A stretch of 64,000 nt of DNA from Paenibacillus beijingensis (GTDB lineage: Bacteria; Bacillota; Bacilli; Paenibacillales; Paenibacillaceae), in assembly GCF_000961095.1 (NCBI RefSeq), contig NZ_CP011058.1, positions 1,455,001 through 1,519,000 of the forward strand, written 5' to 3'. The number at the start of each line of letters is the position of its first letter. Position 1 is the stretch's first letter. A model generated the notes under the pieces. That model had not been told where the DNA came from, ran no database searches, and was given only the letters and a program-made list of their open reading frames with translations. A program made the translations under genes and the position numbers. Below are positions 17,457-26,926 of this stretch, piece after piece.

Positions 17457-19016
17457 ATGCCCCCTATCGTCTACCTTCCTTTAGATGAGAGACCCTGTAA
17501 CGCCAAATTCCCATTGCAAATCGCAGCTGCTTCAGATCTAGAGCTGATCGCACCGCCGAGAGCCATTCTTGGAGAAAAGAAACTCCCCGCCGACACCGCG
17601 GCCATTGCCGATTGGCTATTGGAGAAGACCGCCCATGCAGACGTACTGATAGTATCCTTGGATACGCTCGTCTATGGCGGTATCGTCCCTTCCAGACTCC
17701 ACCGTCTCTCTGTGGAGGAATGCCGTAAACGCCTGCAAACGATCATCGAGTTCAAGAAAAGGAATCCTAAGCTGCGGATTTACGCGTTTAACCTCATCAT
17801 GCGCGCCCCCTCATATTGCAGCAATGATGAAGAACCCGATTACTATGCGGAATACGGGTTCCAGCTGGCACGGTACGGTTGGCTTCAGGACAAGCAGGCG
17901 CGGGAGGGCTTGACCGAAGGGGAAATGCTGGAATGGGAACAGATTCTATCCACGCTGCCCCAACCGGTGCTTCAGGATTTCATTGGACGCCGCCGGATCA
18001 ACACGACGGTAAATAAGATGGCGGTCGATTTAACAAAGGAAGGGGCGATCGATTTCCTTATTATTCCGTTGGACGACAACGCCAAATATGGCTACTCCTC
18101 CTCCGAGCAGCGTCAATTGCTGCTCCAAGTAGAGGAACACCGGCTCCTGGACCGTGTACACCTGTATCCCGGTGCGGACGAAATCGGAAGCACGTTGTTC
18201 GCGCGCGTTTTTTGCGAAATCAAAAACTATCAACCGGAAATAAACATCCGTTATTCATCGACCGCCGGCCCCCTCGTTATACCGAAATACGAGGACCGAA
18301 GCCTGGGGGAAAGCCTTAAATGCCAGATTACCGCAGCAGGAGGATTCATAAGCGATCATGCTGCGGAGGCCGATTTCGTACTCATGGTCAACTCGCCCCC
18401 TGTCGGTCAGTACGACATGGCAGAGGCGCCGCAAAGCTTCGGTGAGAGACATGCCGCCTACTTCTCGGAGGTGAATATCCGGGAATTTGCCCAGGCAATC
18501 CGCCGCTACGCGAACAAAGGCGCTATGGTCGCGCTCGCCGATGTCGCGACCTGCAACGGCTCCGACGAGCTGCTTATGAAGCTGCTGTCCGCAGCGGGAC
18601 TGCTGCCATGCTTATCCGCTTACGCTGCATGGAACACCTCCGGTAATACACTGGGCACGGTTATTGCCCATGCGATCGTGGAATCCTACTATCGTAACAC
18701 GGAGGGGTATCGTAACCCGGAGCGTGCACGGAACAGCGAATCGTTCTATCTGTCCCGTCTGCTGGAAGACTGGGGTTATCAAGCCATCATCCGTACGGAG
18801 ATCGCCCAGAACCATCTGGAGGTGCTCGGCGGCAACTATTTCGATATCGCCGCCATTCACGATCAGGTATCGGATTTGATCCGCAGCAAAATGGCAGCGT
18901 TCATCGAACAGTATTTGCAAGACTTACGTCCCACGCGAATTCGACTGGAGCATGTCGAGCTTCCCTGGAAGCGGTTGTTCGAGGTCGGATTCGACCTGAG
19001 CATCGAGGCTGATTAG
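17457..19016 (+). CDS. DUF4127 family protein
   Basis: A 519-residue soluble protein whose opening YLPLDERPCNAKFP is characteristic of the DUF4127 family as I recall it. Other family-like segments are VLIVSLDTLVYGGIVPSRLH near 65-85, LIIPLDDNAKYGY near 200, YPGADEIGSTLFARVF near 238, and LADVATCNGSDELL near 362. There is no signal peptide or membrane segment. The biochemical activity of this family is not known to me. It is transcribed divergently from the sugar-uptake operon, sharing its control region, so a role in the same glycan pathway is plausible. It has its own extended -10 promoter and a terminator. Confidence 0.85.
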   Translation: MPPIVYLPLDERPCNAKFPLQIAAASDLELIAPPRAILGEKKLPADTAAIADWLLEKTAHADVLIVSLDTLVYGGIVPSRLHRLSVEECRKRLQTIIEFKKRNPKLRIYAFNLIMRAPSYCSNDEEPDYYAEYGFQLARYGWLQDKQAREGLTEGEMLEWEQILSTLPQPVLQDFIGRRRINTTVNKMAVDLTKEGAIDFLIIPLDDNAKYGYSSSEQRQLLLQVEEHRLLDRVHLYPGADEIGSTLFARVFCEIKNYQPEINIRYSSTAGPLVIPKYEDRSLGESLKCQITAAGGFISDHAAEADFVLMVNSPPVGQYDMAEAPQSFGERHAAYFSEVNIREFAQAIRRYANKGAMVALADVATCNGSDELLMKLLSAAGLLPCLSAYAAWNTSGNTLGTVIAHAIVESYYRNTEGYRNPERARNSESFYLSRLLEDWGYQAIIRTEIAQNHLEVLGGNYFDIAAIHDQVSDLIRSKMAAFIEQYLQDLRPTRIRLEHVELPWKRLFEVGFDLSIEAD

Positions 19017-19039
19017 AAGCTTCGGATTCATGCAGATGA

Positions 19040-19079
19040 GGCTGTCCCTAAGGTCATTAACGACCTTTCGGGAACAGCC
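19040..19079. terminator. Stem-loop between convergent genes
   Basis: Arms GGCTGTCCCTAAGGTC and GACCTTTCGGGAACAGCC pair with small bulges around ATTAAC. It lies 23 bases after the DUF4127 stop and 37 bases beyond the stop of the convergent GNAT gene, so it may serve both. The T-run is poor on either side. Confidence 0.6.
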
Positions 19080-19115
19080 CCATCTTTCATTTGCATTCAG
19101 GATATTCTGAAATAT

Positions 19116-20252
19116 TTAAATATAAGTCAATCCAGCGGTATACGGAAACGGAACCGGGAACAGTTCCTTCAGGAAAGCAGTTCCTTCCGGCTTCGGATCC
19201 TCAGCGCTAGCGCAATCGAACAGCAAGCGGGTCATTTCCTTCGAAGTTAAAGCTAATCCATTCTGTCCCGCCTTCAGCAGCCAGCTCCCGTCATCCTTCT
19301 GCTCCAGGCCGATTGTGCCGGACGCCCCGGAATTCTTCTGATCGAGCCATGGCCGAAGCTGGGCGAGAAGCAACTCGCCATCAACGATTCGGATCGTTCC
19401 CAAATGATCCTCTACCGAAGACGTCACGCCGGCCAGTCTGGAATGCAGTTCAGTCTCGTGCCAAGGAACGGGGAAATCAAGGCCTTTCAAACCAAACCGC
19501 TTGACGGCATTCAAGATTAGCCGAACGACTGCCTCCGGGTCCCCCGCTTGCTCCAGGACGATGCCATGACGCTCCGGATCGAACGGCACGCCTATGACCG
19601 TAAACGCCGTCACAGTCCCTCCGTATTCCGCCACCAGTACCCGGTGCTTCATCTTCATGCAGCTTGCGAGCGCCTCCGCTTTGATGAGGGAAGCCAGCTC
19701 GCCCACGCCGAGTTCATAGCGGACGCTGCGAGACGAAGCTGTCTCATTCAAAGCGTAAATATCAGCAGGCTCCATTTCCCTGACTTTCAGAGAGGCCGAT
19801 CCTTCGAAACCAGGAAAGCTTTCAGCCGTCAGCTCGTCTATAGTGTATCGGCGGATTCGCCCGAAAGGAGCACAGCCCGTTCGCGTATAAAGCGTACGAT
19901 ATCCCGAAACGAGGAGCAGTGAAGCGCCGGCTCGCCGGATATAACCGTACACTAGGCGCAGAACTTCGCTTGCGATTCCACGACCCCTGGCATCCGGATG
20001 CGTGCATACCGAACCAAGTGAGAAAACTCGCAATCGGGCTTCCCCGATCCGGATGATCCAAGGAACGAGACCCATGAACGAAACAAGTTCCCCATCCTTG
20101 AAAGCCCCGAAGGATACATGCAGCGCCGAGTCGGAAAATATGAACGGGAACGTACCCGCCATTGAAGGCTGCTCCGCATCCCGGAATGTTGCATCCGACA
20201 GGCGGATCGCCTCTTTCATTTCGTCGTTTACCAGCATACGAACAATCGCCAT
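19116..20252 (-). CDS. GNAT family N-acetyltransferase, Eis-like two-domain form
   Basis: The acetyl-CoA-binding motif is seen as SVCTHPDARGRGIASEVL (residues about 82-99 from this start), with R-G-R-G-I in the pyrophosphate loop. The length of about 378 residues and a second GNAT-like half followed by a C-terminal sterol-carrier-like tail resemble the Eis/YkkB-type three-part proteins. The ATG at 20252 was chosen over 20294 because GGAGTGAAGG precedes it. It is convergent with the DUF4127 gene. Substrate unknown. Confidence 0.8.
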   Translation of the reverse strand: MAIVRMLVNDEMKEAIRLSDATFRDAEQPSMAGTFPFIFSDSALHVSFGAFKDGELVSFMGLVPWIIRIGEARLRVFSLGSVCTHPDARGRGIASEVLRLVYGYIRRAGASLLLVSGYRTLYTRTGCAPFGRIRRYTIDELTAESFPGFEGSASLKVREMEPADIYALNETASSRSVRYELGVGELASLIKAEALASCMKMKHRVLVAEYGGTVTAFTVIGVPFDPERHGIVLEQAGDPEAVVRLILNAVKRFGLKGLDFPVPWHETELHSRLAGVTSSVEDHLGTIRIVDGELLLAQLRPWLDQKNSGASGTIGLEQKDDGSWLLKAGQNGLALTSKEMTRLLFDCASAEDPKPEGTAFLKELFPVPFPYTAGLTYI

Positions 20253-20401
20253 ATCTCTAACCTTCACTCCAATCGATAAGGTCTGGGGAAGCATGAAAGT
20301 GAGGAGTTCCCATACATTGTTATACTCTGGAAGAGGAATATGGAAAAATTTGATCGATAAGCTTTAACGATAACGATCTCCTCTCCCTATTCTTCCACTC
20401 C

Positions 20402-21214
20402 TTAGATATACAGCACCATGCCGTCATAAGCGACCGTAATTTCTTCAGCACCAAATATGGCCGTCAAATCCTCGTGAAGCAAACCGATATTATGGGAAAA
20501 ATGGGTGACTACCGTTTGTCCCCCGGTTTGAAGAATCCCTTCGTTACGCAGGCGGTCACGGATCCCGAGAACGGCTTCGATATTGAGATGACCGCCAGTA
20601 AACGGAAGATTTCCGTTCGTGCAGTCCAAGATGGCGAGGTCGAGCTTCCGGTTTGCAAGCCACGCCCAAGTGTCCTCCGGCAGCAGCCCCGTGTCGTGGC
20701 CGTAGAAGACATTTTTGCCATCCTTCTCGATAAAGAAGAGTAAACAGGTTTCCTCAGGATCGTGATTGGCAGGCAGCGCCGTCACGACGGCCGTCCCCGT
20801 GTCAACGGTTTCGAACGGCACGATCCGCCGGACGGCGATAAACTCGTCACCGGGCCAGCCTATCGCATCCCGGCACTTGCGGACGACCGCATCATGCCCG
20901 TAGATATGCAGCGGATGATCCAGTCCATGCGCATAAACCGGAAGCCGCATACCGAGGTCTTCCGCCCACAGATGATCTAGGTGCGTATGGGTAATGAAAA
21001 GATCCTTCACAAGCCCGAGGTCCAGACCATCACGCAGCACATGGTGGAGGGTGTCAGGTGGAAAATCAATTTTCAGCGTATCATCGAATATAGCGGAGCT
21101 TCGCGTGCGGATGTTCCTGCCGCTCAGTTCCCGCGCCTTTAAGCAATGCGAGCACCTGCAGAACAATGCGGGAAAGCCCTCAGCGGCAGAGGTTCCCAGA
21201 AAATGAATTTTCAA
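20402..21214 (-). CDS. MBL-fold metallohydrolase, PhnP-like
   Basis: A 270-residue metallo-beta-lactamase-fold protein. The metal-binding motif is HTHLDH (residues 75-80), with a second histidine in PANHDPEE near 148 and Asp in GHDTG near 173, plus a late His in VVTHFSHN. Cysteines CRCSHC near 19-24 resemble the extra zinc site of PhnP-type phosphodiesterases. The start is TTG at 21214 behind TAAGGAGGG. It follows the decayed epimerase gene by about 14 bases and was probably part of the same transcription unit. A phosphodiesterase role is inferred from fold only. Confidence 0.85.
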   Translation of the reverse strand: MKIHFLGTSAAEGFPALFCRCSHCLKARELSGRNIRTRSSAIFDDTLKIDFPPDTLHHVLRDGLDLGLVKDLFITHTHLDHLWAEDLGMRLPVYAHGLDHPLHIYGHDAVVRKCRDAIGWPGDEFIAVRRIVPFETVDTGTAVVTALPANHDPEETCLLFFIEKDGKNVFYGHDTGLLPEDTWAWLANRKLDLAILDCTNGNLPFTGGHLNIEAVLGIRDRLRNEGILQTGGQTVVTHFSHNIGLLHEDLTAIFGAEEITVAYDGMVLYI

Positions 21215-21227
21215 TGTCGAGCCCTCC

Positions 21228-21545
21228 TTATAACGCCTTGTCCACCTTTACGAAGTCTTTTACATGGACATGCTTCACGTACGGCTTCAATTCATCAATC
21301 GCATCGTTCGAATTTTGGCCGACCAGCAAAAAATTCCCCGTAACGAATGTGCTTCGGAGCGTACTAGAGCCACTTTCCCGATAATATCGATCACTTGGTC
21401 GCTCCGTCCGGCGAACAGACCGTGATTTTCGAGCGATGGCATCGATTACTTCTTTCAATTCATCGCGCCGGCTTTGCTCGTCTTCCATAATGAAATTGTT
21501 ACATGCACAGAAGCAGGCGACAGGTATCCCACCTTCCCGCTCCCA
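21228..21545 (-). pseudogene. Remnant of a sugar-phosphate isomerase/epimerase (xylose-isomerase-like TIM barrel)
   Basis: Three pieces in different frames are recognisable. First comes IPVACFCACNNFIMEDEQSR, ending at VIDAIA. After a frame change, LENHGLFAGRSDQVIDIIGKV can be read from 21360-21425. The original frame then resumes with GSSTLRST, TGNFLLVGQNS and KPYVKHVHVKDF. Between VIDAIA and LENHG, about 50 residues expected in the family are missing, the N-terminal third is absent, and a stop follows HVKDFVKVDKAL where some 60 residues should remain. The gene is therefore dead: truncated at both ends, internally deleted and frameshifted. The neighbouring dehydrogenase ends 15 bases upstream. 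Confidence 0.85.
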
Positions 21546-21559
21546 TTTGCGTTTTTTTA

Positions 21560-22522
21560 TTAAGGCTGATATCCGGCGGAACGGTAAATCGCTTCGGTCA
21601 ACCGAACGACTTGCAGCGCGTAGGCGCCGGGAACCGGAATTTCTTGCTTGCCCCGGAGGGCGTCCACGAAGCTTTGGTCCGAATTCGTCGTTTTTTCAGG
21701 CAGATCAGGCCGGATGACGGTACCGTCATACCGGTAGATTTCGATACGGCCGTTATCAAGATACAGAACGCCCTGATCCCCGCAGAACGAATAGAATTCC
21801 CGATAACCGGGCACGTGTCCGACAATGTTAAGCGCGGCGACAACCCCTTCCGCAAAGCGGATCCCAGTGAAGGAGTCGATCTCCACCGGGGCCCCGTGGT
21901 TATCCAGGGTAGCCTTCACCTCCAACGGCGTCAACTCTCCCGTTGTCCAGAGTAGAACGTCGATGATATGGCTGCCGGAATCCATCAGCATGCCTCCGCC
22001 CGACAGTGCCGGATTTTGCCTCCAGGTACCGGTTTGAGACACCTTCCAATCCTGATACAGTGTAGCGTTGACAGACGTCAGCTTGCCGAGAACCCCGCTT
22101 GTAATCGCCTCGCGAATATAAATAAACTCCGGCTGAAAATGCCGTTGGTAGGATACCTGCAACAGCCTGCCGTTCTCGTCGGCCAATTGGATCAGCCGTT
22201 CGGCCTCCTCCGACGTGCACGTCATCGGTTTCTCGATCAGCACATCGCAGCCTGCGCTCAGCGCATCCGTGGATTGGGCGAAATGCAGCGTATGCGGCGA
22301 GCAGATGACAACTGCGTCCAATCCGCCGTCTTTCAGCATATCGATATGGCTTCTATAACTGCGGACGTCCCGCACCTTGAACGTGTCCGCGAACTGCCTT
22401 ACGGCCAATTCATTTGGATCCGCAATCGCGGCGATTTCTACATCTTCCAGCGCCTGCAGCTGTCCGGCATGAACTTTTGCGATGCCACCGACGCCGATAA
22501 ATCCAATCTTCAGCTTATTCAT
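21560..22522 (-). CDS. Gfo/Idh/MocA family oxidoreductase
   Basis: An intact NAD(P)-dependent sugar or inositol dehydrogenase of 320 residues. The Rossmann motif GFIGVGGIAKVH opens at residue 8. The EKPM motif near 97 supplies the conserved lysine, and a GGGMLMDSGSHIIDV segment near 175-190 contains the expected histidine. It starts behind a GAAAGGGG site. It lies between two decayed genes of the same pathway type, one a dehydrogenase and one an isomerase, so the original set was probably a small sugar-oxidation pathway. The substrate is not determinable. Confidence 0.92.
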   Translation of the reverse strand: MNKLKIGFIGVGGIAKVHAGQLQALEDVEIAAIADPNELAVRQFADTFKVRDVRSYRSHIDMLKDGGLDAVVICSPHTLHFAQSTDALSAGCDVLIEKPMTCTSEEAERLIQLADENGRLLQVSYQRHFQPEFIYIREAITSGVLGKLTSVNATLYQDWKVSQTGTWRQNPALSGGGMLMDSGSHIIDVLLWTTGELTPLEVKATLDNHGAPVEIDSFTGIRFAEGVVAALNIVGHVPGYREFYSFCGDQGVLYLDNGRIEIYRYDGTVIRPDLPEKTTNSDQSFVDALRGKQEIPVPGAYALQVVRLTEAIYRSAGYQP

Positions 22523-22605
22523 GAATAAACCCCTTTCTGTGATGTCAAATCATTGAACCAGTATTGAACTTTGTCGACTTTTCCCTGCTGATATGCACCG
22601 AACCT

Positions 22606-23265
22606 TAGTCGGAAGCTTTATAAAATGAAAGATTTTGAACATTGGCTCGATTTCCGAGTCGGTTGTACATGTTGCCGCTTACCGACTTTACCTTCGGTTT
22701 CCCCATTAAGTACCAGCACAAGTCGATGATATGTACGCCCAGGTCGATCAAGAGGGCCGCCACCGGAACGCTCCTTGTCGGCGAACCAACCGCCTGGATT
22801 GCCCAATCGGCGCAGACAAGTCGCTTTCGCGTAATAGATTTCCCCCAAATCTCCCGCTTCGAGGAAACGTTTCACGATTTTCGTGTCGAGCTGTAACGGC
22901 GAACGAAGCCGACCTGCAGCAGTTTACCGCTCTTACAGACGGCTTCCTGGACGCGTTCCGCTTCCTCGACTGTCTGGCAGAGCGGCTTTTCCACCAGCAC
23001 ATTTTTGCCCGCTTCAAGTGAAGCGATGCTGATTTCCGCGTGCGAATTGTTCCAAATACAGATGCTGACGGCATCGACAGCGGGATCAGTAAGCAGTTCC
23101 CATAGTCGGTATATACTTTTACAGCCCTATATTTCTCAGCTTTCGCCTTAGCCCGTTGTTCGTTCAATTCGCAAACTGCGTAAAGCTTTACTTCAGGGTG
23201 ATTGCCGTATGCGCTAAAATGAACCTCTGAAATCGATTCCGCACCAACCTCTCCATTGTACACTT
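22606..23265 (-). pseudogene. Decayed second Gfo/Idh/MocA dehydrogenase
   Basis: Coding traces run through several frames. SISEVHFSAYGNHPEVKLYAV is preceded by GAES where the nucleotide-binding motif needs GAGS. A frame change follows KVYTDYG, and the EKPL-type region can be read only in other frames. KRFLEAGDLGEIYYAKA and GNPGGWFADKERSGGGPL return in frame. Another shift near 22745 is needed to read IDLGVHIIDLCWYLMGKP and then VQNLSFYKA, ending at a stop at 22606-22608. The C-terminal third is gone. The gene began right at the end of the ROK gene, with an operon-like junction. Confidence 0.85.
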
Positions 23266-23267
23266 CT

Positions 23268-24212
23268 TTATCTGTTGCCTCTGTAGTGCCATACTTGAGC
23301 GGCCGCCCCGATGACGCCTGCATCTGCGCCGACATAGGCAGGAAGAAGCCGGCAAGCTTTCCTCATGCCTGGTGATGTCCGCGTTTGCACTTCATTGTCC
23401 AGCGCTTCGAAAAATAAGAGACCCGTTTCCGACATGCCGCCTCCAAGAATGACCGCTTCAGGATTAAATGAATGGATAAATCCGGCTACTGCAGTACCTA
23501 ACGCACGAATGACCTGGTCCATTACTTGTCCCGCTAGTGGGTCTCCTCGCTGCCAAGCTTGAATAATATCCCGCGACTGCGGCTCCCAGCTTGCCTTCCC
23601 TCTGCTTGCCGCAAGCGTCTCCCGTCCCAATCTGGCGATGCCGGTGCCGGATGCATACAGCTCGATACACCCGTAATTGCCGCACCCGCAGCGCGGTCCG
23701 TTGAAATCGACCGACACGTGCCCCAACTCGCCGGCACCGCCAAACGCCCCGCGTACCAACTGGCCGGATTCCACTATTGCGCCGCCGATCCCCGTCCCCA
23801 ATGCGAGGCATACAAAGCTGGCGTAATCCTGGCCTGCGCCGTATACTTTCTCCGCGACGGCGATCACATTGACATCATTATCGACGTACACCGGCTTGTG
23901 GAATCTCTCCTCCACATGGGATTTAATCTGCATACCAGTCCAGCCTGGGAGCGTATCTCCAGCAAACACGACCGTACCCGCCTGAAAATCGATCTGCCCT
24001 GCGCTGCCGATTCCGATTCCGACGTAGGATTCGGCCGTCTGAAGCGCGGCAATGATGTGGTCGATTCCTGCTTTCAACTTCTCCATTACTTGATTCGGGC
24101 CAAGCTGCGCTTCCGTAGGCACGAGGTGCTTGTGCAATAATTGTCCATTCGGATCGACCGCCGCAAATTGGATTTTCGTTCCCCCGATATCGACTCCGAT
24201 CGCATACTCCAT
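23268..24212 (-). CDS. ROK family sugar kinase
   Basis: Phosphorylates a hexose or N-acetylhexosamine with ATP. The N-terminal phosphate motif is VDIGGTKIQFAAVD (residues 8-21), catalytic DNDVN at about 111-115, ALGTGIGGA near 133, and the ROK zinc site GPRCGCGNYGCIE near 166-178 with three cysteines. The 314-residue length is normal. It is 26 bases downstream of the FAD oxidoreductase gene. Glucokinase and N-acetylmannosamine kinase (NanK) belong to this family. With nanE elsewhere in the window, ManNAc is an attractive but unproven substrate. Confidence 0.9.
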   Translation of the reverse strand: MEYAIGVDIGGTKIQFAAVDPNGQLLHKHLVPTEAQLGPNQVMEKLKAGIDHIIAALQTAESYVGIGIGSAGQIDFQAGTVVFAGDTLPGWTGMQIKSHVEERFHKPVYVDNDVNVIAVAEKVYGAGQDYASFVCLALGTGIGGAIVESGQLVRGAFGGAGELGHVSVDFNGPRCGCGNYGCIELYASGTGIARLGRETLAASRGKASWEPQSRDIIQAWQRGDPLAGQVMDQVIRALGTAVAGFIHSFNPEAVILGGGMSETGLLFFEALDNEVQTRTSPGMRKACRLLPAYVGADAGVIGAAAQVWHYRGNR

Positions 24213-24238
24213 GGCGATTCTCCTTCCCTGTTTCGAAA

Positions 24239-25828
24239 CTAATTCCGATTACTGAGGGGCTTTAATAGATCGTCCGGCCAATGAGTTTCGATTCCTTCCT
24301 GCCCGAGCAATTCTAAAAATGCCTTAAGATGCTGAGGGTTGTCACGGACCATATGGTTCAATACCCCGTTCTTTACAGCATACGCAGCCAAATATCCGGC
24401 GGATTCGCCAATATTCCATTCCGTCGGATGAAGCCGGTAACAGCCGTTTGCGATTTGGGTCGTCCCGATGTTTTTGCATGCCGGCAGCAGGTTTTTCACG
24501 CGAATTGGAAGCAGCGATCCGAGTGGAATCTCGTAAGGGTAACTCGGAATATAGAACATCCGGTTCGACCGTGTAGTCGGATGCAGGTCCAGATGATAAC
24601 TGCCCACCCCTATGCTGTCATCGTAACGTCGAATTCCCTGCTCCCCTCGAACTTCTCTGCTTACGTCATTCTCCGTAATCGTCTGGACGGCTTTGATCCG
24701 CCTCGATTCCCGGATATACGGATGCTTCGCCATGCCATCCTCCGAACCAAGAACGTCTCCGCGGAGCCGGATACCGGGATAGCCCCGACCCCCATCCGGC
24801 CTCGGAGCCTCGGTCTGAAGCCAATACACAAGCGAAAGGCTAAGCTGCCTGGCGCCTTCCAGATGCTTAAGTCTTTCCTCTTCCGGCACATCGTAAATTG
24901 GCCCAAGGAAGTAATCGTTCTGGCTCCAGTTAACAAGGGTGATGTCGCTCTCATATAATCCATCACTAAATATGGAAGCATCTATGATTCTCCGATACGT
25001 CCAAAGCGGCATGGGCTCGATACCATCCGGGAAAAAGGCGATTTCTTTCATTTCATCTTCCTTATTCACATCCGGTATGATCCAGCTGAGCTGAGGATAC
25101 CGAGAAAATCCGGGAACGAATGCCCGCCAGAATTCATACTGCTCCGGTTTATCGATCGTAAAGTCGCCGCCTTCCTTATAGTCAAGCGCGAACACATGAG
25201 TAATCGATTGGATGTCAAGCGGATCCGACTTCTCCGGAGCATGCGGTTCTCCTGTTTCGCTGTGGGCCTCGGCTCCAGTCACATATTCTACGCCGGCTAT
25301 CGGCAGTACATCACCGCATTCAGTGGCATCCAAATAGCAGGCACCTTGCAGCGTTATCATTACCCCTGTCGTTATGTGCCGCACCGTGACCGATTTGATG
25401 TAATCTTCTTCAGTAGCAGCATCCACCGGTCGAAATCCGTAATACACGGCAATACGGCCGCTGTTGACGTATGGTGCCAGCATATCTTCAATCACGCGTA
25501 AAGCAACCTTTGGCTCGTGGCAGAGGCGGCTTACCCACCCGTTGCCGGGGTTCAAAATCTCCTCCCGACGGGTCTCTTCTCTCAATGGATAGTTATCCTT
25601 ATAATACCGCCGCACCCTTTCACGGAATTCCCTATACGTCCGGGTGCAGCCGAAACTTTCTATCCATGAATGCTCATCCGGGGGAACCGCCTGGCTTGTC
25701 AATTGGCCACCAAGCCAATCCGTTTCCTCCGTCAGGATGACTTGAAGTCCCATCTTCGCACCAGCCATTGCAGCCATACAACCTCCGAGTCCACCGCCCA
25801 GCACGATTATATCCGCAGTCTCTTTCAT
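24239..25828 (-). CDS. FAD-dependent oxidoreductase (FAD_oxidored type)
   Basis: The FAD-binding motif IIVLGGGLGGCMAAMAGAKMG appears from residue 8 of this start, followed by the acidic LTEETDWLGGQ. LDATECGDVLPIAG near 185 and the late IANGCYRLHPTEWNIGESAGYLAAYA fit the family of large FAD proteins often found in polysaccharide-degradation loci. The frame is open to 25855, but the ATG at 25828 has AGAAAGG eight bases upstream. It heads the ROK/dehydrogenase group and lies just downstream of the RpiR-type regulator, separated from it by a terminator. Substrate unknown. Confidence 0.88.
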   Translation of the reverse strand: MKETADIIVLGGGLGGCMAAMAGAKMGLQVILTEETDWLGGQLTSQAVPPDEHSWIESFGCTRTYREFRERVRRYYKDNYPLREETRREEILNPGNGWVSRLCHEPKVALRVIEDMLAPYVNSGRIAVYYGFRPVDAATEEDYIKSVTVRHITTGVMITLQGACYLDATECGDVLPIAGVEYVTGAEAHSETGEPHAPEKSDPLDIQSITHVFALDYKEGGDFTIDKPEQYEFWRAFVPGFSRYPQLSWIIPDVNKEDEMKEIAFFPDGIEPMPLWTYRRIIDASIFSDGLYESDITLVNWSQNDYFLGPIYDVPEEERLKHLEGARQLSLSLVYWLQTEAPRPDGGRGYPGIRLRGDVLGSEDGMAKHPYIRESRRIKAVQTITENDVSREVRGEQGIRRYDDSIGVGSYHLDLHPTTRSNRMFYIPSYPYEIPLGSLLPIRVKNLLPACKNIGTTQIANGCYRLHPTEWNIGESAGYLAAYAVKNGVLNHMVRDNPQHLKAFLELLGQEGIETHWPDDLLKPLSNRN

Positions 25829-25941
25829 TCTCATCGCCTTTCTGCAGAGCTTCAATTATGAATTTATTGTATCATTATTTGAAGAATTATCCCACTATTT
25901 TATTATATTTAGAATAAAATATCCAATATAAAATAAATTTA

Positions 25942-25969
25942 AAGGAACGATCATTAACGATCGTTCCTT
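25942..25969 (-). terminator. Rho-independent terminator of the RpiR-type gene
   Basis: Perfect 11-bp stem, AAGGAACGATC with GATCGTTCCTT, loop of six. On the minus strand it is followed by TTAAATTTATTTTA. It separates the regulator's transcript from the FAD oxidoreductase gene, which therefore needs a promoter in the AT-rich 25856-25940 stretch. Confidence 0.8.
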
Positions 25970-26020
25970 AGGCAAATCTGTTATCCAATGTCTCATGCAA
26001 TGGCGGTTAAAAAGGTTGCT

Positions 26021-26890
26021 TCAATACAGCTTGTCGGCTACTGAACGAGCCGTTTTCTCCAGCGAGTCTTTCGCCGTACCCTTCTTCAGCATCAGCAGTG
26101 TACAGAGGATGTCCAGCAGATGAATTTGCGAAAATTTCGTCGATAAAGCCCCACCTTCAGTCGGCAATTCCCTAGAAGGAACCAAAAGAACATTGTCGGC
26201 ATAAGCGGCAATAGGAGAACGAAGATGTCCCGTAAGACAAATGACGACCGCTCCGTTATTCTTCGCTTGGCGAACCGGGTCAACCAGGTCCCGGGTGCTG
26301 CCGGATGTGGAGATGCCGAAGACAAGGTCCCCTTTCTTCACCAGTGCGGCGGACATTGCAATGATATGCGCGTCCCGATGCGCTTCAACGTTCATACCGA
26401 TCCGCATCAGCCTGAAGTGCAGGTCCATCGCCGTAATACCGGAGGAACCAACACCGTACACGAGAATTTTATTGGCGGCCAGCATATTGTCCACCGCTTG
26501 CTTGAGGTTGTCCACATTCACGAGATCCAGCGTGTTCTTCAGCAGAATCTCATGCTTCATCGTAACTTTTCTGGCTACTGTCATCACGTCGTCTTTCTCT
26601 TCGATTTCCATATTCGAAACTGAAGGTGGACGATCGACCAAATCCTGGGCAACCGAGAGTTTGAATTCGTGAAAGCCGCGAAAGCCCAATTTCCGGGAAA
26701 AACGGATAACCGAAGTTTCACCTACACCCGCTTGTTCGGCTAAATCAGTGACGGTTGCCAGCACAGCCTCCTCAGGGTTGTTTTTGACTACATCCGCCAC
26801 TTTTTTCTCCGCTTTAGTGAGAGAAGAATAAACACTAGATATCATGAGCAGCGTATTCGATTGTTGAAGCTTCGATCCCACTCTTGCCAA
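26021..26890 (-). CDS. MurR/RpiR family transcriptional regulator
   Basis: A 289-residue sugar-phosphate-responsive regulator. Residues 15-85 are an RpiR-type helix-turn-helix (LTKAEKKVADVV, TVTDLAEQAGVGETSVIRFSRKLGF). Residues about 130-260 are a SIS domain (ILVYGVGSSGITAMD, VFGISTSGSTRDLVDPVRQAKNN), which binds phosphosugars. The start is TTG at 26890, with GAGTGAT upstream. It has its own promoter and terminator. It is followed in the same direction by the FAD/ROK/dehydrogenase group, its likeliest target. Confidence 0.92.
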   Translation of the reverse strand: MARVGSKLQQSNTLLMISSVYSSLTKAEKKVADVVKNNPEEAVLATVTDLAEQAGVGETSVIRFSRKLGFRGFHEFKLSVAQDLVDRPPSVSNMEIEEKDDVMTVARKVTMKHEILLKNTLDLVNVDNLKQAVDNMLAANKILVYGVGSSGITAMDLHFRLMRIGMNVEAHRDAHIIAMSAALVKKGDLVFGISTSGSTRDLVDPVRQAKNNGAVVICLTGHLRSPIAAYADNVLLVPSRELPTEGGALSTKFSQIHLLDILCTLLMLKKGTAKDSLEKTARSVADKLY

Positions 26891-26926
26891 ATATAATCAC
26901 TCGCTTTTCTTTTTTATCATAGTAAA

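Noticed and set aside
21228..21488. An 86-codon frame read as a small protein
   Set aside because: It joins two true-frame pieces of an epimerase through an out-of-frame stretch, so it is a relic.
22748..23335. A 195-codon minus-strand frame read as one gene
   Set aside because: Only its first third matches a dehydrogenase; the rest is the same DNA in the wrong frame, and it overlaps the end of the ROK gene.
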